Program-made: the position numbers and the translations under genes
In this document: piece after piece, positions 9,264 to 16,631 of the stretch
How positions within the stretch are numbered: position 1 is the first letter of the stretch
Layout: each line of letters starts with the position of its first letter
Source of the DNA: Leptospira sp. WS39.C2
Lineage (GTDB): Bacteria > Spirochaetota > Leptospiria > Leptospirales > Leptospiraceae
Direction of reading: 5' to 3'
Length of the DNA stretch: 64,000 nucleotides
Assembly: GCF_040833965.1 (NCBI RefSeq)
Contig: NZ_CP162142.1
Location: 620,001-684,000, forward strand
The notes under the pieces: generated by a model
Database searches by the model: none
What the model saw: the letters and a program-made list of their open reading frames with translations, nothing else
Told to the model about the DNA's origin: nothing

Positions 9264-9842
9264 ATGAGACATATAATTTTCATTTTCCTAATCATATTAA
9301 ATTTGGAGTGCGTTTCATTTAATAACTATCTACAAAATCGTAGCAATGATGTGATAGATATCCCAGTCCTTGGATTTGAAAAAAATATATATGGTGTTTC
9401 TGCATGGGTTTGGTGTTTTGGTGGGGGTGCACAATATGCAAAAAACGGATTGGGTATTGGGATTAGAAGTGGTAATGTAGGTCAATATAAAACTGGAGGA
9501 AGAGGCAGTAGCATTTATATATCCACTTATGAAAATTCAAATCTAACTTTGCATCAAGGAAATTCATTTTTAGTCTTAAATTCGAATTCTCATATTCCAG
9601 GAGATGATGATAAAAGATCCAACAAAAAAGCTTTTTCAAAATTCAATACAAATGTAATTTTCCCGTTAGGCGCTACAAATTCTTCCACAGGGGAAATTGT
9701 TGGTCAATGGTGTGATTCCCCACTTTCATTTGAGATTTCATTGGGTGTTTATTATGGATTTCGATTCGGTATGAACATTTCCGAATTGTTCGATTTTTTA
9801 TTGGGAACGTCTACACTCGATCCAATGGATGATGATGAATAA
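9264..9842 (+). CDS. lipoprotein of a repeated Leptospira-type family
   Basis: A 192-residue protein with a lipobox (LNLEC, Cys16). It is clearly a paralogue of the gene at 32646-33413. Both have N-R-x-N-D-x-x-D-I after the signal, a YG then GG segment, a block like LGIGIRSGNVGQY, and a C-terminus of the form DFLLG-x-x-T-x-D followed by an acidic tail (LDPMDDDE here). The family looks like a membrane-associated surface or periplasmic protein but its function is unknown. It lies between copies of the tRNA-Tyr tail repeat, is more AT-rich than them, and may have been inserted into the array or left behind in it. Confidence 0.75.
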   Translation: MRHIIFIFLIILNLECVSFNNYLQNRSNDVIDIPVLGFEKNIYGVSAWVWCFGGGAQYAKNGLGIGIRSGNVGQYKTGGRGSSIYISTYENSNLTLHQGNSFLVLNSNSHIPGDDDKRSNKKAFSKFNTNVIFPLGATNSSTGEIVGQWCDSPLSFEISLGVYYGFRFGMNISELFDFLLGTSTLDPMDDDE

Positions 9843-9874
9843 GAAGGTTTTATGTTTGTACTCTTGGTTACTTG

Positions 9875-10054
9875 ATTGGGCAGGGAAGGTTCGCCCACCC
9901 TGCGCTCCGCCATCCTGGCTTCGCTTGCTCGGGCCCGTCGTCGATCTTTTTGACATCCTGTCAAAACTTCTCCCTATGGGTCGAAGCCGAGCTCCTCTAT
10001 TCGAATCCTTCAATTAGTTGTTAGTTGGGAGTTTGATTTGTGGTAATAGAGACT
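9875..10054. repeat. tRNA-Tyr tail repeat, copy 2
   Basis: A unit of about 181 bases that starts with the last bases of the tRNA-Tyr gene (GGGCAGGGAAG, 9879) in the same orientation and ends with the sequence that flanks that tRNA. It shares long blocks with 10056-10248: CTCCGCCATCCTGGCT, CTCGGGCCCGTC, ACTTCTCCCTATGGGTCG, TATTCGAATCCTTCAATTA and GTTAGTTGGGA. Inside is an 8-bp hairpin TTTTGACA-tcc-TGTCAAAA at 9948-9966. The unit is visibly GC-richer than the flanking genes. Open frames across it on both strands are not credible genes. Confidence 0.85.
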
Positions 10055-10055
10055 T

Positions 10056-10247
10056 GATTGGGCAGGGAAGGACGTCGCCCACCCTTCACTCCGCCATCCT
10101 GGCTACGTTCGCTCGGGCCCGTCACCACTCGCTTTTCCGCATCGTGCGGAAACTTCTCCCTATGGGTCGAAGTCGCTCGGGTTCTATTCGAATCCTTCAA
10201 TTACTTGTTAGTTGGGAATTGCTTTGTGGTTAAAGGACTTCTTAGTT

Positions 10248-10248
<1 letters not shown>
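10056..10248. repeat. tRNA-Tyr tail repeat, copy 3, abutting tRNA-Tyr
   Basis: A unit of about 189 bases measured from GGGCAGGG at 10060 to the same string at 10249, which is the true end of tRNA-Tyr. It matches copy 2 in most blocks, but the hairpin at 10134-10152 is TTTCCGCA-tcg-TGCGGAAA. Three adjacent base pairs differ from copy 2 and all three are changed on both arms, so pairing is kept. The palindrome CGGGCCCG also occurs in both units. Confidence 0.85.
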
Positions 10249-10335
<87 letters not shown>

Positions 10336-10341
10336 GTTGCA

Positions 10342-10416
10342 TGGAGCCGCCTGAGGGATTTGAACCTCCGACCGGCTGTTTACAAAACAGCTGCTCTACC
10401 ACTGAGCTAAGGCGGC
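10342..10416 (-). tRNA. tRNA-Thr (anticodon TGT), CCA encoded
   Basis: The minus strand starts GCCGCCT (10416) and its acceptor stem pairs perfectly with AGGCGGC at 10352-10346. The discriminator T is followed by an encoded CCA (10344-10342). The anticodon stem GCTGT/ACAGC encloses TTTGTAA, giving anticodon TGT, which reads ACA. The T loop TTCAAAT is normal. It is the first gene of a Thr-Tyr tRNA pair. The 84 bases upstream hold no clear promoter; a TTGACC lies in them on the minus strand, without a good -10 box. Confidence 0.95.
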
Positions 10417-10500
10417 ATGCATATCCAATTTTTGGGAAAAGCTGTTAAGGTCAAATAAAAATTCTTTGAGTGGTGGTGGATTCTCACAGAATGACCCTAG

Positions 10501-10890
10501 ATGGCACTGTTTTTTGTGAATTCTTTAATGACTCTATCCATTTTGGGTTTTTATTCAGGTTATTTTTTCCGAAAGTTAAACAATCAAAAACACCGAGCCT
10601 TCAATCTAGTGGGGATTATCGCCAATTTAACTGCAGCCATTTATTTACTTGCCATAAAATATTTGTTAGGTGGCATAGCTGAGTTCCAAATTTACCCGAC
10701 TGCACCTGAATTTGTCATCCATATCCATCGCTTTTTTGCAGCCATCAGCCTTGTTTTGATGTTATCAATGGGATTCACAGGTTGGAAAAGAAATCGTAAT
10801 CTGCATGTAAAATTGCATTACATCTTTTTGCCATTGTACACGATTGTTTATATCTCTGGTCTGTTTTTATTTCAATCAAAACCGCTTTAA
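10501..10890 (+). CDS. small integral membrane protein, unknown
   Basis: A 129-residue protein with four predicted membrane helices (about 5-20, 35-55, 72-92 and 103-122) and histidines near the membrane edges (VIHIHRFF, HVKLHYIF). The layout recalls small DUF420-like or cytochrome-associated membrane proteins, but I cannot assign a family. The stop is followed after three bases by the transketolase subunit gene, whose Shine-Dalgarno overlaps this stop, so the two may be co-transcribed. No clear ribosome binding site precedes the ATG at 10501, and ATG 10528 is an alternative. Confidence 0.55.
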   Translation: MALFFVNSLMTLSILGFYSGYFFRKLNNQKHRAFNLVGIIANLTAAIYLLAIKYLLGGIAEFQIYPTAPEFVIHIHRFFAAISLVLMLSMGFTGWKRNRNLHVKLHYIFLPLYTIVYISGLFLFQSKPL

Positions 10891-10899
10891 GGAATGTTC

Positions 10900-11712
10900 A
10901 TGGAAAAAATTGAAGTCGCTAAGAAATTTGCAAACGATATCCGAATCCAAGTAATCAAAATGGTTACTGCTGCTAATTCTGGTCACCCGGGTGGACCACT
11001 TGGACTCGCAGATATCTACGCGGCCCTTTATACTTCAATTCTCAATCATGATCCTAAAAACCCAGAATGGGCTGAAAGAGATCGTTTGATTTTATCCAAC
11101 GGACACGTATGTGCAGTTCGTTATGCCGCCATGGGACTTTCTGGTTACTTTCCAGTGGAAGACCTCCTTACTTTCCGTAATATCAATTCTTACTTACAAG
11201 GCCATCCATCCACTCGTTATATGAAAGGCATTGAGTCAAGTTCAGGTTCCCTTGGACAAGGTTTATCCGTATCTGTTGGTCTTGCACTTGGTGCAAAACT
11301 AAAAAAAGAGACATATAAAATTTATACATGCATTTCCGATGGAGAATGTGGAGAAGGTATGACCTGGGAAGCTGCACAGTCTGCAGTACACTTCAAAACT
11401 GATAACCTGATTGCCTTTATGGATCGTAACTACATCCAAATTGATGGTAACACGGAAGAAGTAATGAAGTTAGAACCATTGGATAAGAAGTTTGAAATGT
11501 TTGGTTGGAATGTAATCAATGCAGACGGACATAATATGGAAGAAATATTTTCTGCATTTGCAAAAGCAAAACAACACTCAGGTGGACCAACACTCATCGT
11601 GTTTAGAACTATTTTAGGAAAAGGTGTTTCTTATATGGAAAACAATCCTAAGTGGCATGGTACTCCACCAAATAAAGAACAAGAAGCACAAGCTCTTGCA
11701 GAATTAGCTTAA
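10900..11712 (+). CDS. transketolase, N-terminal subunit
   Basis: About 270 residues covering only the thiamine-diphosphate-binding half of transketolase: [16 protein letters not shown], the [12 protein letters not shown] segment, [13 protein letters not shown], and the ThDP/Mg motif beginning DGECGEG and ending in [10 protein letters not shown]. Split transketolases need a separate C-terminal (pyrimidine-binding) subunit. That half is not next to this gene or elsewhere in the window. The enzyme moves two-carbon units between sugar phosphates in the non-oxidative pentose phosphate pathway. I choose ATG 10900, six bases after AAGGA, rather than ATG 10894, which is too close to that site. Confidence 0.9.
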   Translation: MEKIEVAKKFANDIRIQVIKMVTAANSGHPGGPLGLADIYAALYTSILNHDPKNPEWAERDRLILSNGHVCAVRYAAMGLSGYFPVEDLLTFRNINSYLQGHPSTRYMKGIESSSGSLGQGLSVSVGLALGAKLKKETYKIYTCISDGECGEGMTWEAAQSAVHFKTDNLIAFMDRNYIQIDGNTEEVMKLEPLDKKFEMFGWNVINADGHNMEEIFSAFAKAKQHSGGPTLIVFRTILGKGVSYMENNPKWHGTPPNKEQEAQALAELA

Positions 11713-11726
11713 TCTTTTTGTTTCGA

Positions 11727-11754
11727 TTGACTTTTTCAATTTTATCAAGATAGT
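11727..11754 (+). promoter_or_regulatory. possible promoter placing transcription start at the ATG
   Basis: TTGACT (11727-11732) and GATAGT (11749-11754) are separated by 16 bases. The start codon at 11761 lies only six bases after the -10 box, so a transcript from here would have almost no leader. No Shine-Dalgarno is visible ahead of that ATG. Sequence match only. Confidence 0.35.
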
Positions 11755-11760
11755 TTTTGC

Positions 11761-12654
11761 ATGGGACAAAACTCTTTTCCTGATTTTTACCCGGATGATA
11801 TTACTCGTTTATTGTATGATTGGGAAGTAGCTCCTGCAGAAAAAAAACGTTTTATCTTAAAACTCATCGCTTCACGTATTCCTTGGCAAATTCAATTGGA
11901 ATCTGCCTTGGATGAAGTAAAAGATCCATACCTACGTGTACAAGCTCGTAATTTAAAATCTGAAATACTCCGTCATAGGCTCAGACATTCCTTCTTCAAA
12001 CTCACATTACGTGGGAATACAAATCATTATAAAGATTTAGAAGAGATGGTCGTGCAACTTTCAAACATAGGATTTCCTGATCAAAATTATGCAGAGATCA
12101 AACAGGAATTAGATCGAATTGCACTTCGTGTTTCTGAGTTATACGATGATCATTCGGGTTATCTCACTGACGAATTAAAAGTACAAATCCTGTGCCAAGT
12201 GATGTTCCAAGAAGAAGGATTTGTTGGAAATATACAAAATTATAATGATCCAGGTAATTCATATTTATTCCAAGTGATGAAAAGTAGGCTTGGGATCCCA
12301 ATTTCATTGTCTGTAGTATACCTTCTGGTAGCACAACGACTTGGATTACCTTTGTATGGTACGAACTTGCCACTCCATTTTTTATTACAATATGAATCAG
12401 ATGGGTATTTTACTTATATTGATCCATTCCATGGTGGAGTATTGTTAGATAAATTTACCTGTGAAAAATTTTTGGAAGCAAATGGATATACGAATTCACC
12501 AAAATACTTCACAAAAGCTTCCACTCTATCGATGATTAAACGTATGTGTCGAAATTTATTACACATTTATCGTGATAATCAAACCAAAGAAATGGAAAAT
12601 ATGATCAAGGATCATCTTCAGATATTAGAAAGCCGATCCACTCACGTGGAATAA
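11761..12654 (+). CDS. SirB1 family protein (transglutaminase-like)
   Basis: A 297-residue protein matching the SirB1/Transglut_core2 family. It has a helical N-terminal half, then NYNDPGNSYLFQVMKSRLGIPISLSVVYL, in which the usual catalytic cysteine position is serine, followed by GTNLPLHFLLQY and IDPFHGG, where the histidine and aspartate of the triad would lie. Family members are widespread and poorly understood; some are linked to regulation or protein modification. It lies between a transketolase half and a polyprenyl synthase, with a 3-base gap to the latter, suggesting an operon with it. Confidence 0.8.
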   Translation: MGQNSFPDFYPDDITRLLYDWEVAPAEKKRFILKLIASRIPWQIQLESALDEVKDPYLRVQARNLKSEILRHRLRHSFFKLTLRGNTNHYKDLEEMVVQLSNIGFPDQNYAEIKQELDRIALRVSELYDDHSGYLTDELKVQILCQVMFQEEGFVGNIQNYNDPGNSYLFQVMKSRLGIPISLSVVYLLVAQRLGLPLYGTNLPLHFLLQYESDGYFTYIDPFHGGVLLDKFTCEKFLEANGYTNSPKYFTKASTLSMIKRMCRNLLHIYRDNQTKEMENMIKDHLQILESRSTHVE

Positions 12655-12657
12655 TGA

Positions 12658-13611
12658 ATGAAATCAAATTTTAAGATCCAAACGATACTATCTAAATTTG
12701 ATAAAAACTTAGATAGTATCATTCATGAAGACATTCCAATACTAAAAAAAATCAAAAAACAAGTTATCACATCAGGTGGTAAACGCATCCGTCCATTTTC
12801 ACATTATTTATTTTGCCAATTTTTGAATGTAAAAGATGTTAGTTGGTTGGATGTAGGTAGTGTTGCTGAGCTCATCCATGCCGCTAGTTTGTTGCATGAT
12901 GATGTTGTAGACAATGCTTCCATACGACGAGGGAAACCGACTATTGGGGCAAGTTTCGGAAACAAAACAGCAATCCTTGCTGGTGATTATCTACTTGCTT
13001 GTGGAATCAGCCGACTCAATTCCCTTGGGAATCAAGAACTTATGGAGATTTTTTCAGAAGTTTTAAAGGATTTATCTGTAAGTGAACTCTTACAAATGGA
13101 GTGGGAAAAAAACCCTAAAATCACACTTAAAATTTATGACCAAATCATTTATGGGAAAACTGCATCTTTGTTTGGTGTTTGTACCGAAGCCGCAGCTATA
13201 TTAGCAAAAAAATCAAAAGCCGAAAGAAAACAATTTCGTCAATTTGGTGTTAGGTTAGGGAAGTTGTTCCAAAAAAAGGATGATTGTTTGGATTATTTTG
13301 AGGATTCCAAAACCAGTGGGAAGGAATTTTTGAAAGATTTCAAAAACGGACTTTATACATATCCAATATTATTATTACGATCAAAACTTAGTTTCATAGA
13401 AAAATCGAAACTAAATCGAATGTTCCAAAAGGAAACTCGTGATTCGAGTGACGAAGTCACAATATTAAACTTAATGAATTCTAAAAAAATACCAGCTATT
13501 TTACATAAAGAGTTGGAAGCAGAAAAAAATGATCTGTTACTCTTTCTGAATCAATTTCCAAAAACAGAAGAAAGAGAACTATTTATAGAACAATTAAACC
13601 GTCTAACATAA
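12658..13611 (+). CDS. polyprenyl diphosphate synthase
   Basis: A 317-residue trans-prenyltransferase that lengthens an allylic diphosphate with isopentenyl diphosphate. Both aspartate-rich motifs are present: first D81-D-V-V-D85 and second D208-D-C-L-D212, plus the substrate-binding GGKRIRP at about 40-46 and the late GKEFLKDFKNGLYTYP. Size and motifs fit the octaprenyl/heptaprenyl synthase class used for menaquinone side chains, but product length cannot be read from the sequence with certainty. ATG 12658 follows the SirB1-like gene by three bases. A perfect inverted repeat lies in codons 9-21. Confidence 0.88.
   Translation: MKSNFKIQTILSKFDKNLDSIIHEDIPILKKIKKQVITSGGKRIRPFSHYLFCQFLNVKDVSWLDVGSVAELIHAASLLHDDVVDNASIRRGKPTIGASFGNKTAILAGDYLLACGISRLNSLGNQELMEIFSEVLKDLSVSELLQMEWEKNPKITLKIYDQIIYGKTASLFGVCTEAAAILAKKSKAERKQFRQFGVRLGKLFQKKDDCLDYFEDSKTSGKEFLKDFKNGLYTYPILLLRSKLSFIEKSKLNRMFQKETRDSSDEVTILNLMNSKKIPAILHKELEAEKNDLLLFLNQFPKTEERELFIEQLNRLT
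12684..12720. repeat. perfect 12-bp inverted repeat inside a gene start
   Basis: GATACTATCTAA at 12684-12695 pairs perfectly with TTAGATAGTATC at 12709-12720, leaving a 13-base loop. It lies 27 bases into the polyprenyl synthase coding region. There is no T-run after it, so it is not a standard terminator. It could form a hairpin in the early mRNA or be a protein-binding palindrome. Confidence 0.8.
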
Positions 13612-13623
13612 GCCAAATCTTTT

Positions 13624-15810
13624 TTATTCAGTCGCATTCGGATCGATGAGTTCGATGGCAGGCAATAAAATAGAAAAACATGTCCTTCCTTGTTCCGATT
13701 CCAATAAAATAGTACCATTATGTTTTTCAATGATGGACTTAGTTATACCAAGTCCCATTCCAGTTCCTTCACCTTGTTGTTTTGTTGTGAAAAAAGGTTC
13801 AAATATTTTCTTTTGGATTTCAATTGGGATTCCTGGCCCATTATCAATCACTTTTACTTCAACATACTTCCCATGTTTTTCTGTACTAATGGTTAGGTTC
13901 CCTTTTTGTTTCATCGCTTCAAGGGCATTTAATATGAGATTTGTCCAAACACGCATTAGGTCTTCTGGCCAACCGAGAAGAGTTGCATCCGTTAGAAATG
14001 TTTTCTTTAAAGAAACTTTGCTTCGCATTCGGTATTGGTAAATGGTAATGACTGTCTCAATATTTTCTAACAATGTGAAGATTTTTCTATGTTCGGAATG
14101 AGTAACTCTGGAAAAGTTTTTGAGAGCTAATATGATTTTCGATGAACGGTCTACCGCAATTTGAATGATAGACAAATGTAAACGAAAGTTCTTTTCTTCT
14201 AAAATAAGATCGGTGAGTTTTTCTTTCCCTTTTTGTAATAGTAAAATTTCATTCTCTTCTAATTTTGTAATACCAACATCTAAGAATTTTTCTAAGATAG
14301 ATTCGTCATAATCCAAACCATTATCTTTTAAGATTTTTTTGAGATCTGCTTTTTTTTCTTTTCTTTCTGTGTAACTTGCTACGAGTCCAAAATCTGATTG
14401 GTTTTGGAACATCCGTTTTAAAGTATTTACTTCCAAGTTTGTTAATGAGTCGTAAAGATTTTCTTTTGATCCTAATTGTAATGTTTCATTTTGTTTGGAT
14501 TCCATAAGTGTTTCTATGGAAGCTTTGATTGCACTGAGAGGGTTATTGATTTCGTGTGCAACTCCTGCAACTAATTTGCCGAGTTCTGTCATTTTTTCAG
14601 ATAATGCTAGTTGGTTTTCTGTTTGGCTTAATTGTAATATTGTATATTCTAACTTTTCTTTTTGTAATTGGAGTTCTTTTGTTCTTTCTGAAACCATAAA
14701 TTCAAGTTCTTCATTCACTTTAGCTATAGTTTGTTCGTTAACGATTCTAGTTTGGATTTGAAATTTTGAAATGACTATTGTAAAGATTGTCATTTGGATC
14801 GCAGCACCAATTTCATTGGCTGAGCTTAAGAAAGGAAAAGATGGAAGATACCCAGTGTTTGTGAAAATCAAAAGTGTTGTGCTGATTTGTCTTACTAAAA
14901 ATGCAAAAAACAAAACATTTGCATGTTCCTTTTTTTTGATCATACAATATATCGAGTAAACAAAAGTTGTGGTAGATAACATTAAACTATTGGTATAAAT
15001 AAATCGAAAATACAATTGTAAATCTATGAATACAAATCCAATGGATACCAACATGAGGTAGATATAAGCAGTGAGGTAACGGTCAAAGTGTGGATATTGT
15101 TTTTTAATTTGTAAAAACTCTCGTAAAAACAAAACAAATACAATTGGACTTAATGATAAAAGACCTGGCACATATCTATAGAACCAATCAAAATTACTAA
15201 ATCCATATTCATAAAATAAACCAGACCTTAGGACATTCGTAAATAATATTGTCGAAGTAGCAAAAGTTAATAAGAGTGATATTTTTTCTCTAAGGAGAAC
15301 ATATTGTGCAGCTGTAAATAAACATAAAAGGATACAAAGTCCTAAGTAGAGACCTTGCCAAAGTGATAAAGATTTTGTGTATTGGAATAAATCAGTTTCT
15401 TTTCTGATACGAAAATTGATTCTATGAGTGTCATCTGATTGGATACGGAAACGATAAGTTCCTTTTTCTTTTGTTGGAAATAAAAAACCTCCGGTATAAG
15501 ATACCTCTGGAAGTTTTTTACGCAATAAACCTGCCTGGAAATGTTTTGTTAATTTCCCGTTTTGGTAAAGTTCACAATCAATTTCCGATAACATTCCATT
15601 TTCAAAATGAAAGTATCGTAAAGGATCTTCCTCTACTTCAATTTCATAATAATGGCTTTCCTTTGTGAAACCAAAATAATAGATCGATTGGGATTGTTCG
15701 GAATTGTTTTTTGTAAGGTTTGGATTTGTTCCAAGATGGATTAATTGGTTTTCCCCTTCTGCCCATAACAGATAAGGGAAACAAAAAAAACATACAACAA
15801 ACCGAAGCAA
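13624..15810 (-). CDS. 7TM-DISM sensor histidine kinase with long DHp insert
   Basis: A 728-residue membrane kinase. It has a signal peptide (1-17), a 7TMR-DISMED2-like periplasmic domain (about 20-140), seven membrane helices (about 150-350), a coiled coil ending in ELQLQKEKLEYTI, then the phospho-acceptor motif VAHEINNPLSAIKAS with His419. The ATPase domain has the N box NLILNALEAM (Asn628), G1 VIDNGPGIP and G2 GTGMGLGI. The His-to-Asn distance is about 209 residues, roughly twice normal, because of a charged helical insert at about 437-540. No receiver domain or partner response regulator is adjacent. Its coding strand converges on the polyprenyl synthase. Confidence 0.9.
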   Translation of the reverse strand: MLRFVVCFFCFPYLLWAEGENQLIHLGTNPNLTKNNSEQSQSIYYFGFTKESHYYEIEVEEDPLRYFHFENGMLSEIDCELYQNGKLTKHFQAGLLRKKLPEVSYTGGFLFPTKEKGTYRFRIQSDDTHRINFRIRKETDLFQYTKSLSLWQGLYLGLCILLCLFTAAQYVLLREKISLLLTFATSTILFTNVLRSGLFYEYGFSNFDWFYRYVPGLLSLSPIVFVLFLREFLQIKKQYPHFDRYLTAYIYLMLVSIGFVFIDLQLYFRFIYTNSLMLSTTTFVYSIYCMIKKKEHANVLFFAFLVRQISTTLLIFTNTGYLPSFPFLSSANEIGAAIQMTIFTIVISKFQIQTRIVNEQTIAKVNEELEFMVSERTKELQLQKEKLEYTILQLSQTENQLALSEKMTELGKLVAGVAHEINNPLSAIKASIETLMESKQNETLQLGSKENLYDSLTNLEVNTLKRMFQNQSDFGLVASYTERKEKKADLKKILKDNGLDYDESILEKFLDVGITKLEENEILLLQKGKEKLTDLILEEKNFRLHLSIIQIAVDRSSKIILALKNFSRVTHSEHRKIFTLLENIETVITIYQYRMRSKVSLKKTFLTDATLLGWPEDLMRVWTNLILNALEAMKQKGNLTISTEKHGKYVEVKVIDNGPGIPIEIQKKIFEPFFTTKQQGEGTGMGLGITKSIIEKHNGTILLESEQGRTCFSILLPAIELIDPNATE

Positions 15811-15832
15811 ATTTTAAGAAGGAAAAATCTAC

Positions 15833-16543
15833 TTATTGTGGTACGATATTTGGTGCATTACACTTCAAAGTTCCACGAATGATCACTGATTTTGCATCAC
15901 TCGTTGTATTTTGAACCAAACAAGTTCTGTTATCGCTTGTAAAACACTGAGTTGTTGATGTTCCAGAGGTACAGTTTACCCCATCTAAAGTATTACAAGA
16001 ATTGAGAATGTTTGTGCTAGATGTAGCAGAGGAGCTATACGTTCCATTCAATGTGATTTCTAAATTAAAAAAGGAAATCTGTTGTGCACTTTGTAAAGCA
16101 GTATCGATATTGATCCCTTGGTTGAACCACTCAACTGTTCCTTGTGTGCCTTGTACCGTTTTGCCAAAAAGTCCACCAGCGAGAACAAATCCTTGTTGTG
16201 GGTCTATTTTCCCTTGGATCTGTGTGCTGTCATAAGTGAAACGCAGGTTTAATGTTTCTTTTGTTTTGAAAATGAGCTGAGAAATGACCGTGAAACGAGT
16301 GTTATTTGTGGTGGAACCTGTACTTCCAGTGGTCCCTGTAGTCGTGCCCGTTGTTCCAGTTGTTGTCGTGGCAGGAGTTGCTTGTCCACAACTCGTTGTA
16401 ATATCACTATCCACTTCCCCTAAAAAATAAAGAGAGGCTTCTCCATCAGGGAAAATAGAGACTTCTGCTTTGTTTTCGTTTTTGAGACCGCAGCCCCAAA
16501 AAAAAGAAGAAAGGATCAAAAAAATGGATATCAATCGGAGCAT
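15833..16543 (-). CDS. lipoprotein with Thr/Gly/Ser low-complexity tract
   Basis: A lipoprotein of about 236 residues. ATG 16543 begins a signal peptide ending in the lipobox FFWGC; TTG 16552 is an alternative three codons earlier. After a short acidic stretch there is a low-complexity tract of threonine, glycine and serine in TTGTTG- and GSTGST-like repeats (DNA about 16308-16380). The remainder is a beta-rich domain with several cysteines near the C-terminus (NSCNTLDGVNCTSG and TTQCFTSDNRTC). It is a typical spirochaete surface or periplasmic lipoprotein; function unknown. The gene ends 22 bases before the histidine kinase start on the same strand, so the two may be co-transcribed. Confidence 0.75.
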   Translation of the reverse strand: MLRLISIFLILSSFFWGCGLKNENKAEVSIFPDGEASLYFLGEVDSDITTSCGQATPATTTTGTTGTTTGTTGSTGSTTNNTRFTVISQLIFKTKETLNLRFTYDSTQIQGKIDPQQGFVLAGGLFGKTVQGTQGTVEWFNQGINIDTALQSAQQISFFNLEITLNGTYSSSATSSTNILNSCNTLDGVNCTSGTSTTQCFTSDNRTCLVQNTTSDAKSVIIRGTLKCNAPNIVPQ

Positions 16544-16631
16544 ACCATCCAATCGTCCCAGGAAATCCCTATCGGGTCAAGAGGATTCAGAATTTCCTTG
16601 GGAAATTTGGAGGAAATTCTAAGTTTGGCAT

